Source of the DNA: Nocardioides cremeus
GTDB taxonomy: Bacteria > Actinomycetota > Actinomycetes > Propionibacteriales > Nocardioidaceae
DNA: 64,000 nt
NCBI RefSeq assembly: GCF_030518195.1
Contig: NZ_JAULSC010000004.1
Coordinates: 1-64,000 of the forward strand
Direction of reading: 5' to 3'
A program made the translations under genes and the position numbers. Shown in pieces: positions 35,169 through 44,287 of the stretch. Every line of letters begins with the position of its first letter. Within the stretch, counting starts at the first letter, position 1. The notes beneath the pieces are model-generated. The model was not told where the DNA came from and ran no database searches. It was given only the letters and a program-made list of their open reading frames with translations.

Positions 35169-35393
35169 GTCGTTCTCCCTGTCAGCTGCGGTGAGGTGCC
35201 CGGAGGCGGCGGGACGCATGGGTCCCGAGCAATGGATCAGGCATATGAAACCACGTAGGCCAGCCAGGCGCACACCACTGCAAAGAGCCGGTCCCACATC
35301 GTGTCGTGCACCCCACGCCCCCGACGACGCCCCGACCCCGCCCACGACCACGTCGCCCGGCGCGGTGTCGGCGGCGTTTGGGACCATCGGAGC

Positions 35394-37772
35394 GTGCCCG
35401 TCCACTCCCCCGACCCCGCCGTCGCCCGCCCCGGTGACGGGGCGCGCGACAGCGTCAGCGACGCGGTGGAGCGGCTGGCCTCGCTGCCCTCGCGGGCGGG
35501 CCGCCTGACGCACCTGGAGCGGCTCCCGGCCCGGGCGGGGCGCCCGGCGCCGTGGCCGGGCTGGGCCGACCCCGAGGTCGTCGCGGCCCTCGGGCGGCGC
35601 GGCGTGTCGCAACCGTGGGAGCACCAGGTCGAGGCCGCGGAGGCGGCGTACGCCGGCCGGCACGTCGTGGTCTCGACCGGCACCGCCTCGGGCAAGTCGC
35701 TGGCCTTCCAGCTGCCGGCCCTGACCACCCTTCTGGGTGCCCGCGGCCGGCGCGGCCAGCGCGGCGCCACGACGCTCTACCTGTCGCCGACCAAGGCGCT
35801 GGCCCAGGACCAGCTGGCGTCGCTGCGCGGCCTCGAGCTCGGGCTGCGGGTGACCACCCACGACGGCGACTCGGGACGCGACCAGCGCGACTGGGCCCGC
35901 GACCACGCCGAGTACGTGCTGACCAACCCCGACATGCTGCACCGCAGCCTGCTGCCCGGCCACGAGCACTGGCACCACTTCTGGCGCACGCTGCGCTACG
36001 TGGTCGTCGACGAGTGCCACCACTACCGCGGCGTGTTCGGCGCCCACGTGGCGCAGGTGCTGCGCCGGCTGCGGCGGGTCTGCGCCGCGCACGGCTCCTC
36101 GCCGACCTTCGTGCTGGCCTCCGCGACGGTCGCCGAGCCGGCCACGGCCGCAGGGCGGCTGACCGGCCTGCCCGTGCACGCCGTCACCGACGACGCCTCA
36201 CCGCGCGGGTCGGTCGCGCTCGGGCTGTGGGAGCCGCCGCTGACGTCGTACGCCGGCGAGAACGGCGCGCCCGTGCGTCGCGCCGCGTCGTCGGAGACCG
36301 CCGACCTGCTGACCGACCTGGTCGTCGAGGGGGTGCGCACCCTGGCCTTCGTGCGCTCGCGGCGCGGAGCCGAGCAGGTGGCGATGACCGCGGCCGGGCT
36401 CCTGGAGGAGGTCGACCCGGCACTGGCCGGGCGGGTCGCGTCGTACCGCGGCGGCTACCTGCCCGAGGAGCGGCGCGCGATCGAGCAGCAGCTGCGCGCC
36501 GGCGACCTGCTCGGGCTGGCCGCCACCAACGCCCTCGAGCTCGGCATCGACGTCAGCGGCCTCGACGCGGTGCTGATGGCCGGCTTCCCCGGCACCCGGG
36601 CCGCACTGTGGCAGCAGGTCGGTCGCGCCGGGCGGGGCGCCCGCGACGCGGCGGCGGTGCTGGTGGCGCGCGACGACCCCCTCGACACCTACCTGGTGCA
36701 CCACCCCGAGGCGCTCTTCGGGCGCCCGGTCGAGGCGAGCGTCTTCGACGAGTCGAACCCCTACGTGCTGGGCCCGCACCTGTGCGCCGCGGCGCAGGAA
36801 CAGGCGCTGACCGAGGCCGACCTGCCGCTCTTCGGGCCCACCGCGAGGGGCGTGGTCGACCAGCTGGTGGCCGCGGGGCTGCTGCGCCGGCGCTCGCACG
36901 GCTGGTTCTGGACCGACCGTCGTCGCGCCGCCGACCTGGCCGACATCAGGTCGGCGGGCGGGCGGCCGGTGCAGCTCGTCGAGGCCGGCACCGGGCGGGT
37001 GGTGGGCACCGTCGACGCGGGCAGCGCCCACGGCACCGCCCACCCCGGCGCGGTCTACCTGCACCGGGGCGAGACCTACCTCGTCACCTCGCTGGACCTC
37101 GAGGAGTCGGTGGCCGTCATCGAGCGCGCCGAGCCCGACCACACCACCTCGGCCCGCGAGGTCACCGACATCAGCATCGTCGCCGAGCGCGAGCACACCG
37201 CCTGGGGCCGGTGCCGGCTCTCGGTGGGCGAGGTGGCCGTGAGCCACCAGGTGGTCTCCTACCTGCTGCGCCGCCAGCCCGGCGGCGAGGTGGTCGGCGA
37301 GGAGCCGCTCGACCTGCCCGAGCGCACCCTGCGCACCACCGCGGTCTGGTGGAGCGTGCCCGACGACGTCCTCGCCGACAGCGGGATCGACCCGGGCGAC
37401 CTGCCCGGCGCCGCGCACGCGGCCGAGCACTGCTCCATCGGGCTGCTGCCGCTCTTCGCTACCTGCGACCGGTGGGACATCGGCGGCGTCTCCACCGCCC
37501 GCCACCCCGACACCGGCGTGCTCACCGTCTTCGTGCACGACGGCCACCCGGGCGGTGCCGGCTTCGCGGAGCGGGGCTACCGCACCGCCCACGCCTGGCT
37601 CACCGCGACCCGCGAGGCGATCGTCTCCTGCGAGTGCGAGACGGGCTGCCCCTCGTGCATCCAGTCGCCCAAGTGCGGCAACCAGAACAACCCGCTCGAC
37701 AAGGCCGGAGCGGCCCGGCTGCTCGAGGTGCTGCTCGCCGGGGCGACGCCGCACGCCGACGCGGAGGCGTAG
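35394..37772 (+). CDS. DEAD/DEAH-box helicase with DUF1998 zinc-binding C-terminus (Hrq1/MrfA-like)
   Basis: This 792-residue superfamily 2 helicase has Walker [15 protein letters not shown], a DECH Walker B ([11 protein letters not shown]), SAT motif (LASATVAEP) and motif [14 protein letters not shown]. The DUF1998 region ends in the four-cysteine cluster [10 protein letters not shown]...CGNQNN. Relatives include B. subtilis MrfA (repair of mitomycin-type lesions) and yeast Hrq1. It corresponds to Rv3649 and SCO3550 by position. The GTG at 35394 is the most likely start but lacks a good ribosome-binding site, so the true start is uncertain. Convergent with the Tad operon. Confidence 0.9.
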   Translation: MPVHSPDPAVARPGDGARDSVSDAVERLASLPSRAGRLTHLERLPARAGRPAPWPGWADPEVVAALGRRGVSQPWEHQVEAAEAAYAGRHVVVSTGTASGKSLAFQLPALTTLLGARGRRGQRGATTLYLSPTKALAQDQLASLRGLELGLRVTTHDGDSGRDQRDWARDHAEYVLTNPDMLHRSLLPGHEHWHHFWRTLRYVVVDECHHYRGVFGAHVAQVLRRLRRVCAAHGSSPTFVLASATVAEPATAAGRLTGLPVHAVTDDASPRGSVALGLWEPPLTSYAGENGAPVRRAASSETADLLTDLVVEGVRTLAFVRSRRGAEQVAMTAAGLLEEVDPALAGRVASYRGGYLPEERRAIEQQLRAGDLLGLAATNALELGIDVSGLDAVLMAGFPGTRAALWQQVGRAGRGARDAAAVLVARDDPLDTYLVHHPEALFGRPVEASVFDESNPYVLGPHLCAAAQEQALTEADLPLFGPTARGVVDQLVAAGLLRRRSHGWFWTDRRRAADLADIRSAGGRPVQLVEAGTGRVVGTVDAGSAHGTAHPGAVYLHRGETYLVTSLDLEESVAVIERAEPDHTTSAREVTDISIVAEREHTAWGRCRLSVGEVAVSHQVVSYLLRRQPGGEVVGEEPLDLPERTLRTTAVWWSVPDDVLADSGIDPGDLPGAAHAAEHCSIGLLPLFATCDRWDIGGVSTARHPDTGVLTVFVHDGHPGGAGFAERGYRTAHAWLTATREAIVSCECETGCPSCIQSPKCGNQNNPLDKAGAARLLEVLLAGATPHADAEA

Positions 37773-37820
37773 CCGCCGGAGCTGCGGGTCACCGCCGGCG
37801 ACGTCGCTCGGGCCCTGCGC

Positions 37821-38207
37821 TCAGGGGGCCGGTCCGGCGCGGGCGTGCCCCTCGATCACCAGGACCCGGTCGAGCCCGGGCGGGCCGTCGACCCGCACGG
37901 TGACCAGCACCCCGGCCCGAGGCCCCTCGGGCGTGCAGGCGGCCAGCCGCGCACCGTTGGCCAGGGCGACCCGCTCGGCTGCTGCGCACGGCTCGGCGGG
38001 TGCGCCCGCACCGGCCAGGGCGGCCAGGTCGGCGGCGGCCTGCGCGCGCCGGTGCGCCACCACCACCGCGGTCAGCTCTGCCAGGGCCACCCCGAGCAGC
38101 AGGAGCAGCCCGGCCATGGCGACCCCGAGCACGGTGGCCGCTCCCCGGGAACCACGCGCGGCCGGCCCCGGACCGCCGGCGGGGCCGGTGCGGCGAGACG
38201 GAGTCAT
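37821..38207 (-). CDS. TadE-like protein (Rv3654c family)
   Basis: This 128-residue protein has one N-terminal membrane segment (GAATVLGVAMAGLLLLLGVALAEL) right after a short basic leader, then a helix QAAADLAALAGA and a small extracellular domain with cysteines at CAAAERVALANGARLAAC. This is the helicase/secretion-neighbourhood TadE-like family. It probably forms a minor pseudopilin of the Tad apparatus. It overlaps the upstream tadE stop by 4 bp (ATGA) and is the last gene of the operon. Confidence 0.85.
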   Translation of the reverse strand: MTPSRRTGPAGGPGPAARGSRGAATVLGVAMAGLLLLLGVALAELTAVVVAHRRAQAAADLAALAGAGAPAEPCAAAERVALANGARLAACTPEGPRAGVLVTVRVDGPPGLDRVLVIEGHARAGPAP

Positions 38208-38602
38208 GGCAGCTGCTCCTCCAGGGCGGTCGCGGTGGCCGACACCTCGGCACCGGGCAGCGAGCCGAGCAGCCCGCCGGGGCCGGTGACGGTGCCGGCC
38301 ACGGTGACCACGACGGTGCCGTCGGTGCGGGCGACCGTGACCCGGCTGCCGGCGGGGGCCACCCGGGACGCCAGGTCCACCGCTCGGGACTCGTCGTCGC
38401 CGCGGGCCAGGGTCCGGGCCGCCTCGCGGGCCGCGTCGACGGTGCGGACCTGGGCCAGCCCGACGCTGAGCAGCCACGTCATCGCGACCACGACCGCGAG
38501 CAGCAGCGGCAGCACCATCGCCAGCTCCGCGGTCACCGCACCGCGCTCGGGTCGCGCCGCCGGGACGCGGGGCGGGCGCCGGCGGCGCGACCCGCGGCTC
38601 AC
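38204..38602 (-). CDS. tadE: TadE family minor pseudopilin
   Basis: This 132-residue protein has a basic leader, then ERGAVTAELAMVLPLLLAVV, a prepilin-like cleavage region followed by a transmembrane helix, the TadE signature. The rest is a small beta-rich domain outside the membrane. It corresponds to Rv3655c. The GTG start overlaps the stop of the Flp-like gene and its stop overlaps the next start, so the three genes are translationally coupled. Confidence 0.86.
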   Translation of the reverse strand: MSRGSRRRRPPRVPAARPERGAVTAELAMVLPLLLAVVVAMTWLLSVGLAQVRTVDAAREAARTLARGDDESRAVDLASRVAPAGSRVTVARTDGTVVVTVAGTVTGPGGLLGSLPGAEVSATATALEEQLP

Positions 38603-38844
38603 CCGATGCCCAGCAGGCCGAGCACGTGGTCGAACAACGTGGTCAGCAGCTGGTCGCCGAACCCGCCGGTGAGCATCGTGTAGAGCAGGCCCGCCAGGCC
38701 CGCGCCGGCCGCGGTGCCGACCGCGTACTCCGCGGTGGTGATGCCGTCCTGGCCGCGGACGGCGGCACTGCGGTGGCGGAGTCGGCCGGAGCGCGTCCGG
38801 TCGGGGCTCGTCTGGTCGGGGTGCCTCTGGTGGTGTCGGTGCAC
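38599..38844 (-). CDS. Flp-like pilin subunit (DUF4244 family)
   Basis: This 81-residue protein has a basic leader then GQDGITTAEYAVGTAAGAGLAGLLY, which matches a prepilin peptidase site (G before the E-containing helix) and the hydrophobic pilin helix. It corresponds to Rv3656c, the likely major pilin of the actinobacterial Tad pilus. GTG start with GAGGAGGAG 5 bp upstream, the strongest ribosome-binding site in the operon, consistent with high expression. A 149-bp gap to tadC may hold its own promoter. Confidence 0.83.
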   Translation of the reverse strand: MHRHHQRHPDQTSPDRTRSGRLRHRSAAVRGQDGITTAEYAVGTAAGAGLAGLLYTMLTGGFGDQLLTTLFDHVLGLLGIG

Positions 38845-38993
38845 GGGTGCTCCTCCTCGTCGGGGCCGCGTGGTCGCGGCCGGTGGGTCGAGCCTGCGCG
38901 GGCGGGGCCGGGGGCGGGGCCCGTCGGGAGCGGCGTGTGGGACGGCGGGCGGGAGGGGTCTCCTGTGGAGAGGCCGTGGCCCACCGGACCGCC

Positions 38994-39725
38994 TCACAGC
39001 AGCGTGCGCATCAGACCCGCCGCCAGCGGCACGATGCCGACCAGCACGAAGGCCGGCAGCAGGCACACGCCCAGCGGCACCGCGGCCCGCACGCCCACCG
39101 AGCGGGCCAGGTCCTCGGCATCGGCGCGCGACTCGCGGGCCAGGGCGTCGGCGAGGTCCTCGACGGCCTCGACGACCGAGGACCCGCTGGTGTGGGCCCG
39201 GGCCAGCGCCCGCCCCAGCGGGGCCAGCAGCGGGTCCTGGGCGACGTCGCGCCACACGACGCCGGGGTCGACGCCCAGGCCCAGCCTCGAGGTCAGCGCA
39301 CCCAGGTGCTCCGCCGCGGGGCCCGGCAGCGCCGCGCACGCGACGGTGACCGCCTCGGCGGGGGCCGTGCCGGAGCGCAGCGCCACGGCCAGCAGCCCGA
39401 CCAGGTGGGGCAGGTCCCGGCGCACCTGCTCGCGCCGGCGGCGAACGGCAGGCGGCTCCGAGCGACCGACCAGGACCCACACCACGGCCGCGAGCACCGG
39501 CCCGGCCACGGCCCCGGTGCCGCCACCCAGGACCGTCGGGCCGACCGCGGCGGCACAGCCGGCCAGCAGCAGCCGGTGCCGTCGCATCCATCCCTCGTCG
39601 CCCGCCGGCCCGGCCCGAGCGGGACCCTCGGTCGGGCGGGGGGCCCGACCGCGGCTCGGCGGCACCGCCAGGGCGAGCGCGCCCGCAGCCAGCAGAGCCA
39701 CCAGCGCCGACTGCCAGGCGCTCAC
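38994..39725 (-). CDS. tadC: Type II secretion F-family protein TadC
   Basis: This 243-residue inner-membrane platform protein has hydrophobic segments at the N-terminus, around residues 50-90 and at the C-terminus (VPLGVCLLPAFVLVGIVPLAAGLM). The T2SSF cytoplasmic domain between them carries ALRSGTAPAEAV and SGSSVVEAVEDLAD. It forms the pilus assembly platform with TadB. It lies 7 bp after the tadB stop. GTG start. Confidence 0.86.
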   Translation of the reverse strand: MSAWQSALVALLAAGALALAVPPSRGRAPRPTEGPARAGPAGDEGWMRRHRLLLAGCAAAVGPTVLGGGTGAVAGPVLAAVVWVLVGRSEPPAVRRRREQVRRDLPHLVGLLAVALRSGTAPAEAVTVACAALPGPAAEHLGALTSRLGLGVDPGVVWRDVAQDPLLAPLGRALARAHTSGSSVVEAVEDLADALARESRADAEDLARSVGVRAAVPLGVCLLPAFVLVGIVPLAAGLMRTLL

Positions 39726-39732
39726 CTGGGCC

Positions 39733-40563
39733 TCATGCCTGGCGTCCGGCCTCGCGGGCCAGTGCCTCGATCCAGGCCAGGCCGGCCACGGCGAGCGCGA
39801 CCCCGCCGGCCAGGCAGGCTAGGCCGACCGGGTGGCCGAGCAGGAACGCCACCGGGTCGCCGCCCGCCCCCGAGCCCATCAGCAGCGCCGCGACCGGCAG
39901 CACGGCGACGAGCCGGGCGGTCGCGCGCGCCGAGGCCAGCTCGCCGGCCACGATCCGCCGGGTGCCGCGGGCCCGGCGCAGGTCGGCCGCCACGCGGGCC
40001 ACCGCGTGCGAGAGCCCGTGACCCGTCCGGTGGGCGACCTGCCAGGCCGCCGCGACCAGTCTCAGGTCGCCCGCCCCGGCGACCGTCGAGGCGGCGCGCC
40101 AGGCCGCCGGCACGTCGGCACCGACCCGCTGCGCCTCGGCGACCGGCGCCAGCAGCGGCCAGTCGTCGGCGGCGCGGTCGAGCGCCGCCCCCGGTGGGCG
40201 GCCGGCGGCGAGCTCGGCTGCCAGCGCCTCGCAGGTCTCGCGCACCCGCTCCGAGCGCTCCTGGGCCTGTACGTCGCGCCGGCGGCGTCGGTGCAGGCCC
40301 AGCAGGGCCCACGCCGCGGCCAGCACCACCAGGCCCGGCACCAGCAGCCGCACCAGCCCCACGCCGAGCGCTCCACCCGTTCCCGCGACACCTCCGACAC
40401 CTGCGAGGCGGCCCACAGCCAGCAGCACGAGCAGGCCGGTCGCGAGGGTGAGCGCTCCCCGGCGCCCGACGCCCCAACCTCCGGGCACCTGCGGCTCGGG
40501 GCGCAGCAGCAGGGCCACCGCCGCCGCGACCGAGACCGCGGCCAGCACGCCCGCCGGGCTCAC
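39733..40563 (-). CDS. tadB: Type II secretion F-family protein TadB
   Basis: This 276-residue membrane protein has several N-terminal hydrophobic segments. The T2SSF domain contains LAAELAAGRPPGAALDRAADDW and TGHGLSHAVARVAADLR, and two C-terminal membrane helices follow. It pairs with TadC as the membrane platform of the Tad pilus. GTG start overlaps the tadA stop (GTGA). Confidence 0.86.
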   Translation of the reverse strand: MSPAGVLAAVSVAAAVALLLRPEPQVPGGWGVGRRGALTLATGLLVLLAVGRLAGVGGVAGTGGALGVGLVRLLVPGLVVLAAAWALLGLHRRRRRDVQAQERSERVRETCEALAAELAAGRPPGAALDRAADDWPLLAPVAEAQRVGADVPAAWRAASTVAGAGDLRLVAAAWQVAHRTGHGLSHAVARVAADLRRARGTRRIVAGELASARATARLVAVLPVAALLMGSGAGGDPVAFLLGHPVGLACLAGGVALAVAGLAWIEALAREAGRQA

Positions 40564-41747
40564 CACGCCGGCGCCCGGTCGAGCAGCGCGGAGAGCCGCT
40601 CGGCGCCCGGGCCGTCCTGCACCCGGCCGGTGTCGAGGCGGGCCGCGGTCAGCATCCGCACCAGCCCGTCGGGGCCGCGCTCGGGCACGGCGACCTCGCG
40701 GATCCGGCGTACGCCGTCGGGACCGCGGGCCAGGTGCAGCACCAGGTGCACGCCCGAGGCCAGCTGGCTGTGGGTGGCGGCCCGGTCGAGCCCGGCCGCC
40801 AGCGCCAGCGCCTCGACCCGGGCCGGCACGTCGGCGGCGGAGTTGGCGTGCAGGGTGCCGCAGCCACCCTCGTGGCCGGTGTTGAGCGCGGCGAGCAGGT
40901 CGACGACCTCGGCGCCGCGCACCTCGCCGACCACCAGCCGGTCGGGACGCATCCGCAGCGCCTGGCGCACCAGGGTGCGCACGTCGACGGCCCCGGCGCC
41001 CTCGATGTTGGCGGGCCGGCCCTCGAGGCCCACCACGTGCGGGTGGTCGGGGCGCAGCTCGGAGGAGTCCTCGACGAGCACCAGCCGCTCGGCGGGGTCG
41101 ACCAGGCCGAGCAGCCCGGCCAGGAGCGTGGTCTTGCCGCTGCCGGTGCCGCCGGTGACCAGGAACGCGCACCGCGAGGCCACGACGGCCCGCAGCAGCC
41201 GGGCCCCGGCGGCCGGCAGGGTGCCCTCGGCGACCAGGTCGTCGACCCGGATGGCGCGGGTCGGCGGCACCCGGAGCGAGATGGAGGTGCCCGGGCGCGC
41301 CACGGGCGCGAGCACCGCGTGCAGGCGGGTGCCGTCGGGCAGCCGCACGTCGGCGTACGGCGTGGCGTCGTCGAGGCGTCGCCCGGCGGCGGCCGCCAGC
41401 CGTTGGGCCAGGCGGCGCACAGCGTCGTCGTCGGGGAACACCACACCGGTCGGCTCGAGGCCCCGGCCGCGGTCGAGCACCACCTGGGCGGGCCCGTTGA
41501 CCAGCACGTCGGTGACGCCGGGGCGGCGCAGCAGCGGCTCGAGCGGGCCGGCGCCCAGCACGTCGCGGCGCAACGCCTCGTGGACGGCCAGCACCGTGGT
41601 GTCGCCGACGGGGCGGCCGGCGGCGCGCAGGGCGGTGGCGACGCGGTGCGGGGTCAGCGGGCCCGGCTCGCGGGCCAGGTCGGCCCGGACCGCCTCGACC
41701 AGGTCGGCCTCCGCGGCGGGCGCGGCCGTCGCGGGCACCCGGGTCAC
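40560..41747 (-). CDS. tadA: Tad pilus assembly ATPase TadA
   Basis: This 395-residue secretion ATPase of the GspE/CpaF family has Walker A FLVTGGTGSGKTTLLAG, an Asp-box LVLVEDSSEL and His box GGCGTLHANSAADVPAR. The N-terminal domain carries the GPLEPLL...VTDVLVNGP segment of CpaF/TadA. It powers pilin assembly at the cytoplasmic face. It corresponds to Rv3659c. The GTG start overlaps the ssd stop. Confidence 0.92.
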   Translation of the reverse strand: MTRVPATAAPAAEADLVEAVRADLAREPGPLTPHRVATALRAAGRPVGDTTVLAVHEALRRDVLGAGPLEPLLRRPGVTDVLVNGPAQVVLDRGRGLEPTGVVFPDDDAVRRLAQRLAAAAGRRLDDATPYADVRLPDGTRLHAVLAPVARPGTSISLRVPPTRAIRVDDLVAEGTLPAAGARLLRAVVASRCAFLVTGGTGSGKTTLLAGLLGLVDPAERLVLVEDSSELRPDHPHVVGLEGRPANIEGAGAVDVRTLVRQALRMRPDRLVVGEVRGAEVVDLLAALNTGHEGGCGTLHANSAADVPARVEALALAAGLDRAATHSQLASGVHLVLHLARGPDGVRRIREVAVPERGPDGLVRMLTAARLDTGRVQDGPGAERLSALLDRAPAW

Positions 41748-42871
41748 GCCGCCTCCCCGAGGACCTCGAGCCGGTCGAGGAGCCCCGCGGCGGTGCGCGC
41801 CAGCACGCCGCGGGGCGACCTGGCCGGGCCCCGGCCCAGGTCGACCGCCTCGTGGAGGCCGCGCTGGTCGCCCATCGTGGCCAGCACCGGCGCTCCCACG
41901 GCCCGGCGCACGAGCGTCGGGTCGGCGCTCCCGCGCACCACCAATCGGGTGCGGCCGGGGTCGCTGAGCCGGGCGCAGACCCGGGCCGCGGACGCCAGGC
42001 CGGGGACCGTCGGGACCACGACGACCAGGACCAGGTCGCAGTGCGCGACCACCTCCTCGGCCACCGGCCCGAGCACCCGCGGCAGGTCGACCACCACCGT
42101 CTCGTGCCCGCGCCGCGCCGCCGACAGCGCCTCGCGGGCCGCGAAGGGGGCCAGCTGGTCGGCGACCCCGGGCGGCCAGGTCAGCACTCCCAGGTCGCGG
42201 TCGCGCGGCACCGCGTCGCGCAGCGAGCGGGCGCTGAGCCGGCCGGTGGTGCGGCCCAGCGAGTCCCAACGTACCCCGTCGCGCCCGTCGAGCCCCAGCA
42301 CCCGGTCGAGCCCGGGCCCGGCCGGATCGGCGTCGACCACCAGCGTGGGGCCGCGTGCGGCGGCCCGCTGGCCCAGCGCGCAGGCCAGCGTGGTCGCGCC
42401 GGCGCCGCCCGACCCGCCCACCACGCCGACCACCCGCGCCGGTCGCACCCGGGCCTCGCCGAGGTCGGTGAGCAGCTCGGTGAGCCAGCCGGCCGACCCC
42501 GGCAGGTCGGAGACGTCGGCGGCCCCGACGGCCAGCGCGAGGCGGAACAGGTCGTCGGGCACCACCCGGCTGCTGACCACGTGCACGCGCGCCCGGCGCG
42601 GAGGGCCCAGCACGGCCATCTCGCCGGCCAGGTCGGCGCCGAGCAGCACCAGCGGCGCCCTCGACCAGCGCCGCAGCGCCTGGGCCGGCTCGCCCGTGGT
42701 GGCCAGCGCTGCCCCCGCCGCGGCCGCCAGGCGCCCCACCTCGTCGAGCAGGTCGGGGTCGCGGGTGACCAGCAGGGCCGGGTCGGGCTCGGGCCCCGCG
42801 GACGGGGCCGCCGGCGGGCCCCCGGTCGGTCCGGCGCCGGTCGTCGAGGAGGTGCTGCGCAGAGGGCTCAT
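41744..42871 (-). CDS. ssd: Septum site-determining protein Ssd / CpaE-like ATPase
   Basis: This 375-residue protein has an N-terminal response-regulator-like domain lacking the phospho-Asp pattern. A deviant Walker A follows (VGVVGGSGGAGATTLA, MinD/ParA type). It heads the Tad operon and corresponds to Rv3660c and SCO3557. The family influences cell division in mycobacteria and localises Tad pili in Caulobacter (CpaE). Leader upstream: the ATG is 160 bp from the divergent HAD gene start, so promoters of both lie in that gap. Confidence 0.86.
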   Translation of the reverse strand: MSPLRSTSSTTGAGPTGGPPAAPSAGPEPDPALLVTRDPDLLDEVGRLAAAAGAALATTGEPAQALRRWSRAPLVLLGADLAGEMAVLGPPRRARVHVVSSRVVPDDLFRLALAVGAADVSDLPGSAGWLTELLTDLGEARVRPARVVGVVGGSGGAGATTLACALGQRAAARGPTLVVDADPAGPGLDRVLGLDGRDGVRWDSLGRTTGRLSARSLRDAVPRDRDLGVLTWPPGVADQLAPFAAREALSAARRGHETVVVDLPRVLGPVAEEVVAHCDLVLVVVVPTVPGLASAARVCARLSDPGRTRLVVRGSADPTLVRRAVGAPVLATMGDQRGLHEAVDLGRGPARSPRGVLARTAAGLLDRLEVLGEAA

Positions 42872-43020
42872 GGCGCCACGCTGCCCGTCGTACGCCGTGT
42901 GGAGCGGCGTACCGGGCGGGGCTGTGGAGGGCGTCGCTCCCGGGCCGACCTGTGCGGACCAGGTGGCCCGTGCCGCGCCGCGGGAGCCCCGGCGGGTCCC
43001 GGCCGGGTGGCGCGAGCCCC

Positions 43021-43026
43021 TAGGCT
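43021..43026 (+). promoter_or_regulatory. Leaderless -10 box of the HAD-IB gene (TAGGCT)
   Basis: TAGGCT is followed by CGACCC and the ATG at 43033. No ribosome-binding site is seen. Confidence 0.65.
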
Positions 43027-43032
43027 CGACCC

Positions 43033-43809
43033 ATGACCGCCTCCGCGGCTTTCTTCGACCTCGACAAGACGATCATCGCCAAGTCGAGCACGCTGGCCTT
43101 CAGCAAGCCCTTCCAGGCCGGCGGCCTGATCTCCCGGCGCGCCGTGCTGCGCTCGGCGTACGCGCAGTTCCTCTACCTCGTCGGCGGCGCCGACCACGAC
43201 CAGATGGAGAAGCTGCGCCAGTTCATGTCCCAGCTGTGCAAGGGCTGGGACGTCGCCACCGTCAACGAGATCGTCGCCGAGACCCTGCACCACGTCGTCG
43301 ACCCGATCGTCTACGACGAGGCCGTCGCGCTCATCGAGGAGCACCGGGCCGCGGGGCGCGACATCGTGATCGTCTCCGCCTCCGGCACCGAGGTCGTCGA
43401 GCCGATCGGCGAGCTGCTCGGCGCCGACACCGTCGTGGCGACCCGGATGGAGGTCGAGGACGGCTGCTACACGGGCGAGATCGAGACCTACGTCTACGCC
43501 GAGCAGAAGGCCGTGGAGATCCTCGAGCTGGCCGAGCGTCGTGGCTACGACCTCGACGCCTGCTACGCCTACAGCGACTCGATCACCGACGTGCCGATGC
43601 TCGAGGCCGTCGGGCACCCGTTCGTGGTCAACCCCGACAAGGAGCTGCGCCGCACCGCCATCGAGCGGGAGTGGCCGGTGCTGGTCTTCATGCGCCCGGT
43701 GGCGCTGCGCGGGCGGGTGCGGGTGCGCCCGACCCTGGCGGCCCTCGCCGTGGGCGGCGCGGTGGCCGTGGGCGGCGTCGTCTGGGCCGGCCGGCGCCGG
43801 GTCGACTGA
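43033..43809 (+). CDS. HAD-IB family phosphatase (SerB/CicA-like)
   Basis: This 258-residue haloacid-dehalogenase fold phosphatase has D9 and D11 in FFDLDKTIIAKSS (nucleophile and acid/base). IVIVSASG gives motif II and AYSDSITDVPMLEAVG the metal-binding motif. A C-terminal hydrophobic segment (LAALAVGGAVAVGGVVWAG) ending in RRR suggests membrane attachment. Relatives dephosphorylate lysophospholipids or phosphoserine. It matches Rv3661 and SCO3558 by position, next to the small-RNA locus described downstream. Confidence 0.9.
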   Translation: MTASAAFFDLDKTIIAKSSTLAFSKPFQAGGLISRRAVLRSAYAQFLYLVGGADHDQMEKLRQFMSQLCKGWDVATVNEIVAETLHHVVDPIVYDEAVALIEEHRAAGRDIVIVSASGTEVVEPIGELLGADTVVATRMEVEDGCYTGEIETYVYAEQKAVEILELAERRGYDLDACYAYSDSITDVPMLEAVGHPFVVNPDKELRRTAIEREWPVLVFMRPVALRGRVRVRPTLAALAVGGAVAVGGVVWAGRRRVD

Positions 43810-43917
43810 CCCCTCAGGGTCCTCCCCCGCCCCCTTCCAGGTGCCTGGCGGGTCACTCGAACGGTGTCCCCGGGTACCCGGGGAAACCGCCCGGGCCGGG
43901 CTGCATTTTCATGCGGA

Positions 43918-43955
43918 CCCCTTGTGTCGTGGCTCACATCGGCGTACACAAGGGG
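43918..43955. repeat. Inverted repeat upstream of the candidate small RNA
   Basis: CCCCTTGTGT (43918-43927) and ACACAAGGGG (43946-43955) form a perfect 10-bp inverted repeat with an 18-base spacer. GGGTACC occurs at 43872, 43955 and 43988, and CGTACAC...AGGGGTACC is repeated directly at about 43944 and 43973. This is probably the regulatory region of the RNA or a hairpin after the HAD gene. Confidence 0.6.
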
Positions 43956-44004
43956 GTACCAACTCAACAGACGTACACGTGACCAGGGGTACCCACGCGG
44001 CGAC

Positions 44005-44225
44005 CTACCCTTCCTACAGGGCGCTTGTCGACGGAACACTTCCGAGACAGCTTATTGAGTGCACGCTTGGTAGCCAGCCAGGACACGTGTCAGCGATGGC
44101 CCCGCGGAGCACTGCTCCCGGGGCCATCTGCTTGCCAGCCGGCGCCCCGCCGGCGTTCGCCGGCGGGGCGCCGGACCTGGCAAGGGTCGAGCAAGCGCCG
44201 CGCCCGAGCTCGCGAGGGCGCGACG
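44005..44225 (+). ncRNA. Candidate Ms1/MTS2823-like small RNA (syntenic locus)
   Basis: The 478-bp gap between the HAD-IB and Fic-like genes has no credible protein gene. It contains three adjacent strong hairpins on the + strand: 44095-44128 (15 bp with one bulge, GATGGCCCCG arm), 44131-44184 (24 bp, two-base bulge, GTTC loop) and 44199-44222 (7 bp). In mycobacteria and Streptomyces, as I recall, this gene pair flanks the abundant RNA MTS2823/Ms1 or scr3559, which in mycobacteria binds core RNA polymerase. Strand and rough extent follow that synteny; the ends are guesses. TACCCT at 44006 or TATTGA at 44053 could be -10 boxes, without good -35 partners. Confidence 0.4.
44131..44184 (+). other. 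24-bp stem hairpin
   Basis: CTTGCCAG then a 16-base GC-rich arm (44139-44154), loop GTTC, its exact complement (44159-44174), two unpaired bases and CTGGCAAG. The stem is far longer than a normal terminator and lies inside the candidate RNA. Confidence 0.85.
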
Positions 44226-44287
44226 CGCGTGTCGAGACACCAGTCGCCGATGGGACAGACCGGCCGAGGCCATCAGCCCAGGGAGTC

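Noticed and set aside
43922..43950. TTGTGT-N17-TACACA as a firm promoter
   Set aside because: Both boxes match only three of six bases and are the arms of an inverted repeat, so it is reported only as part of that repeat.
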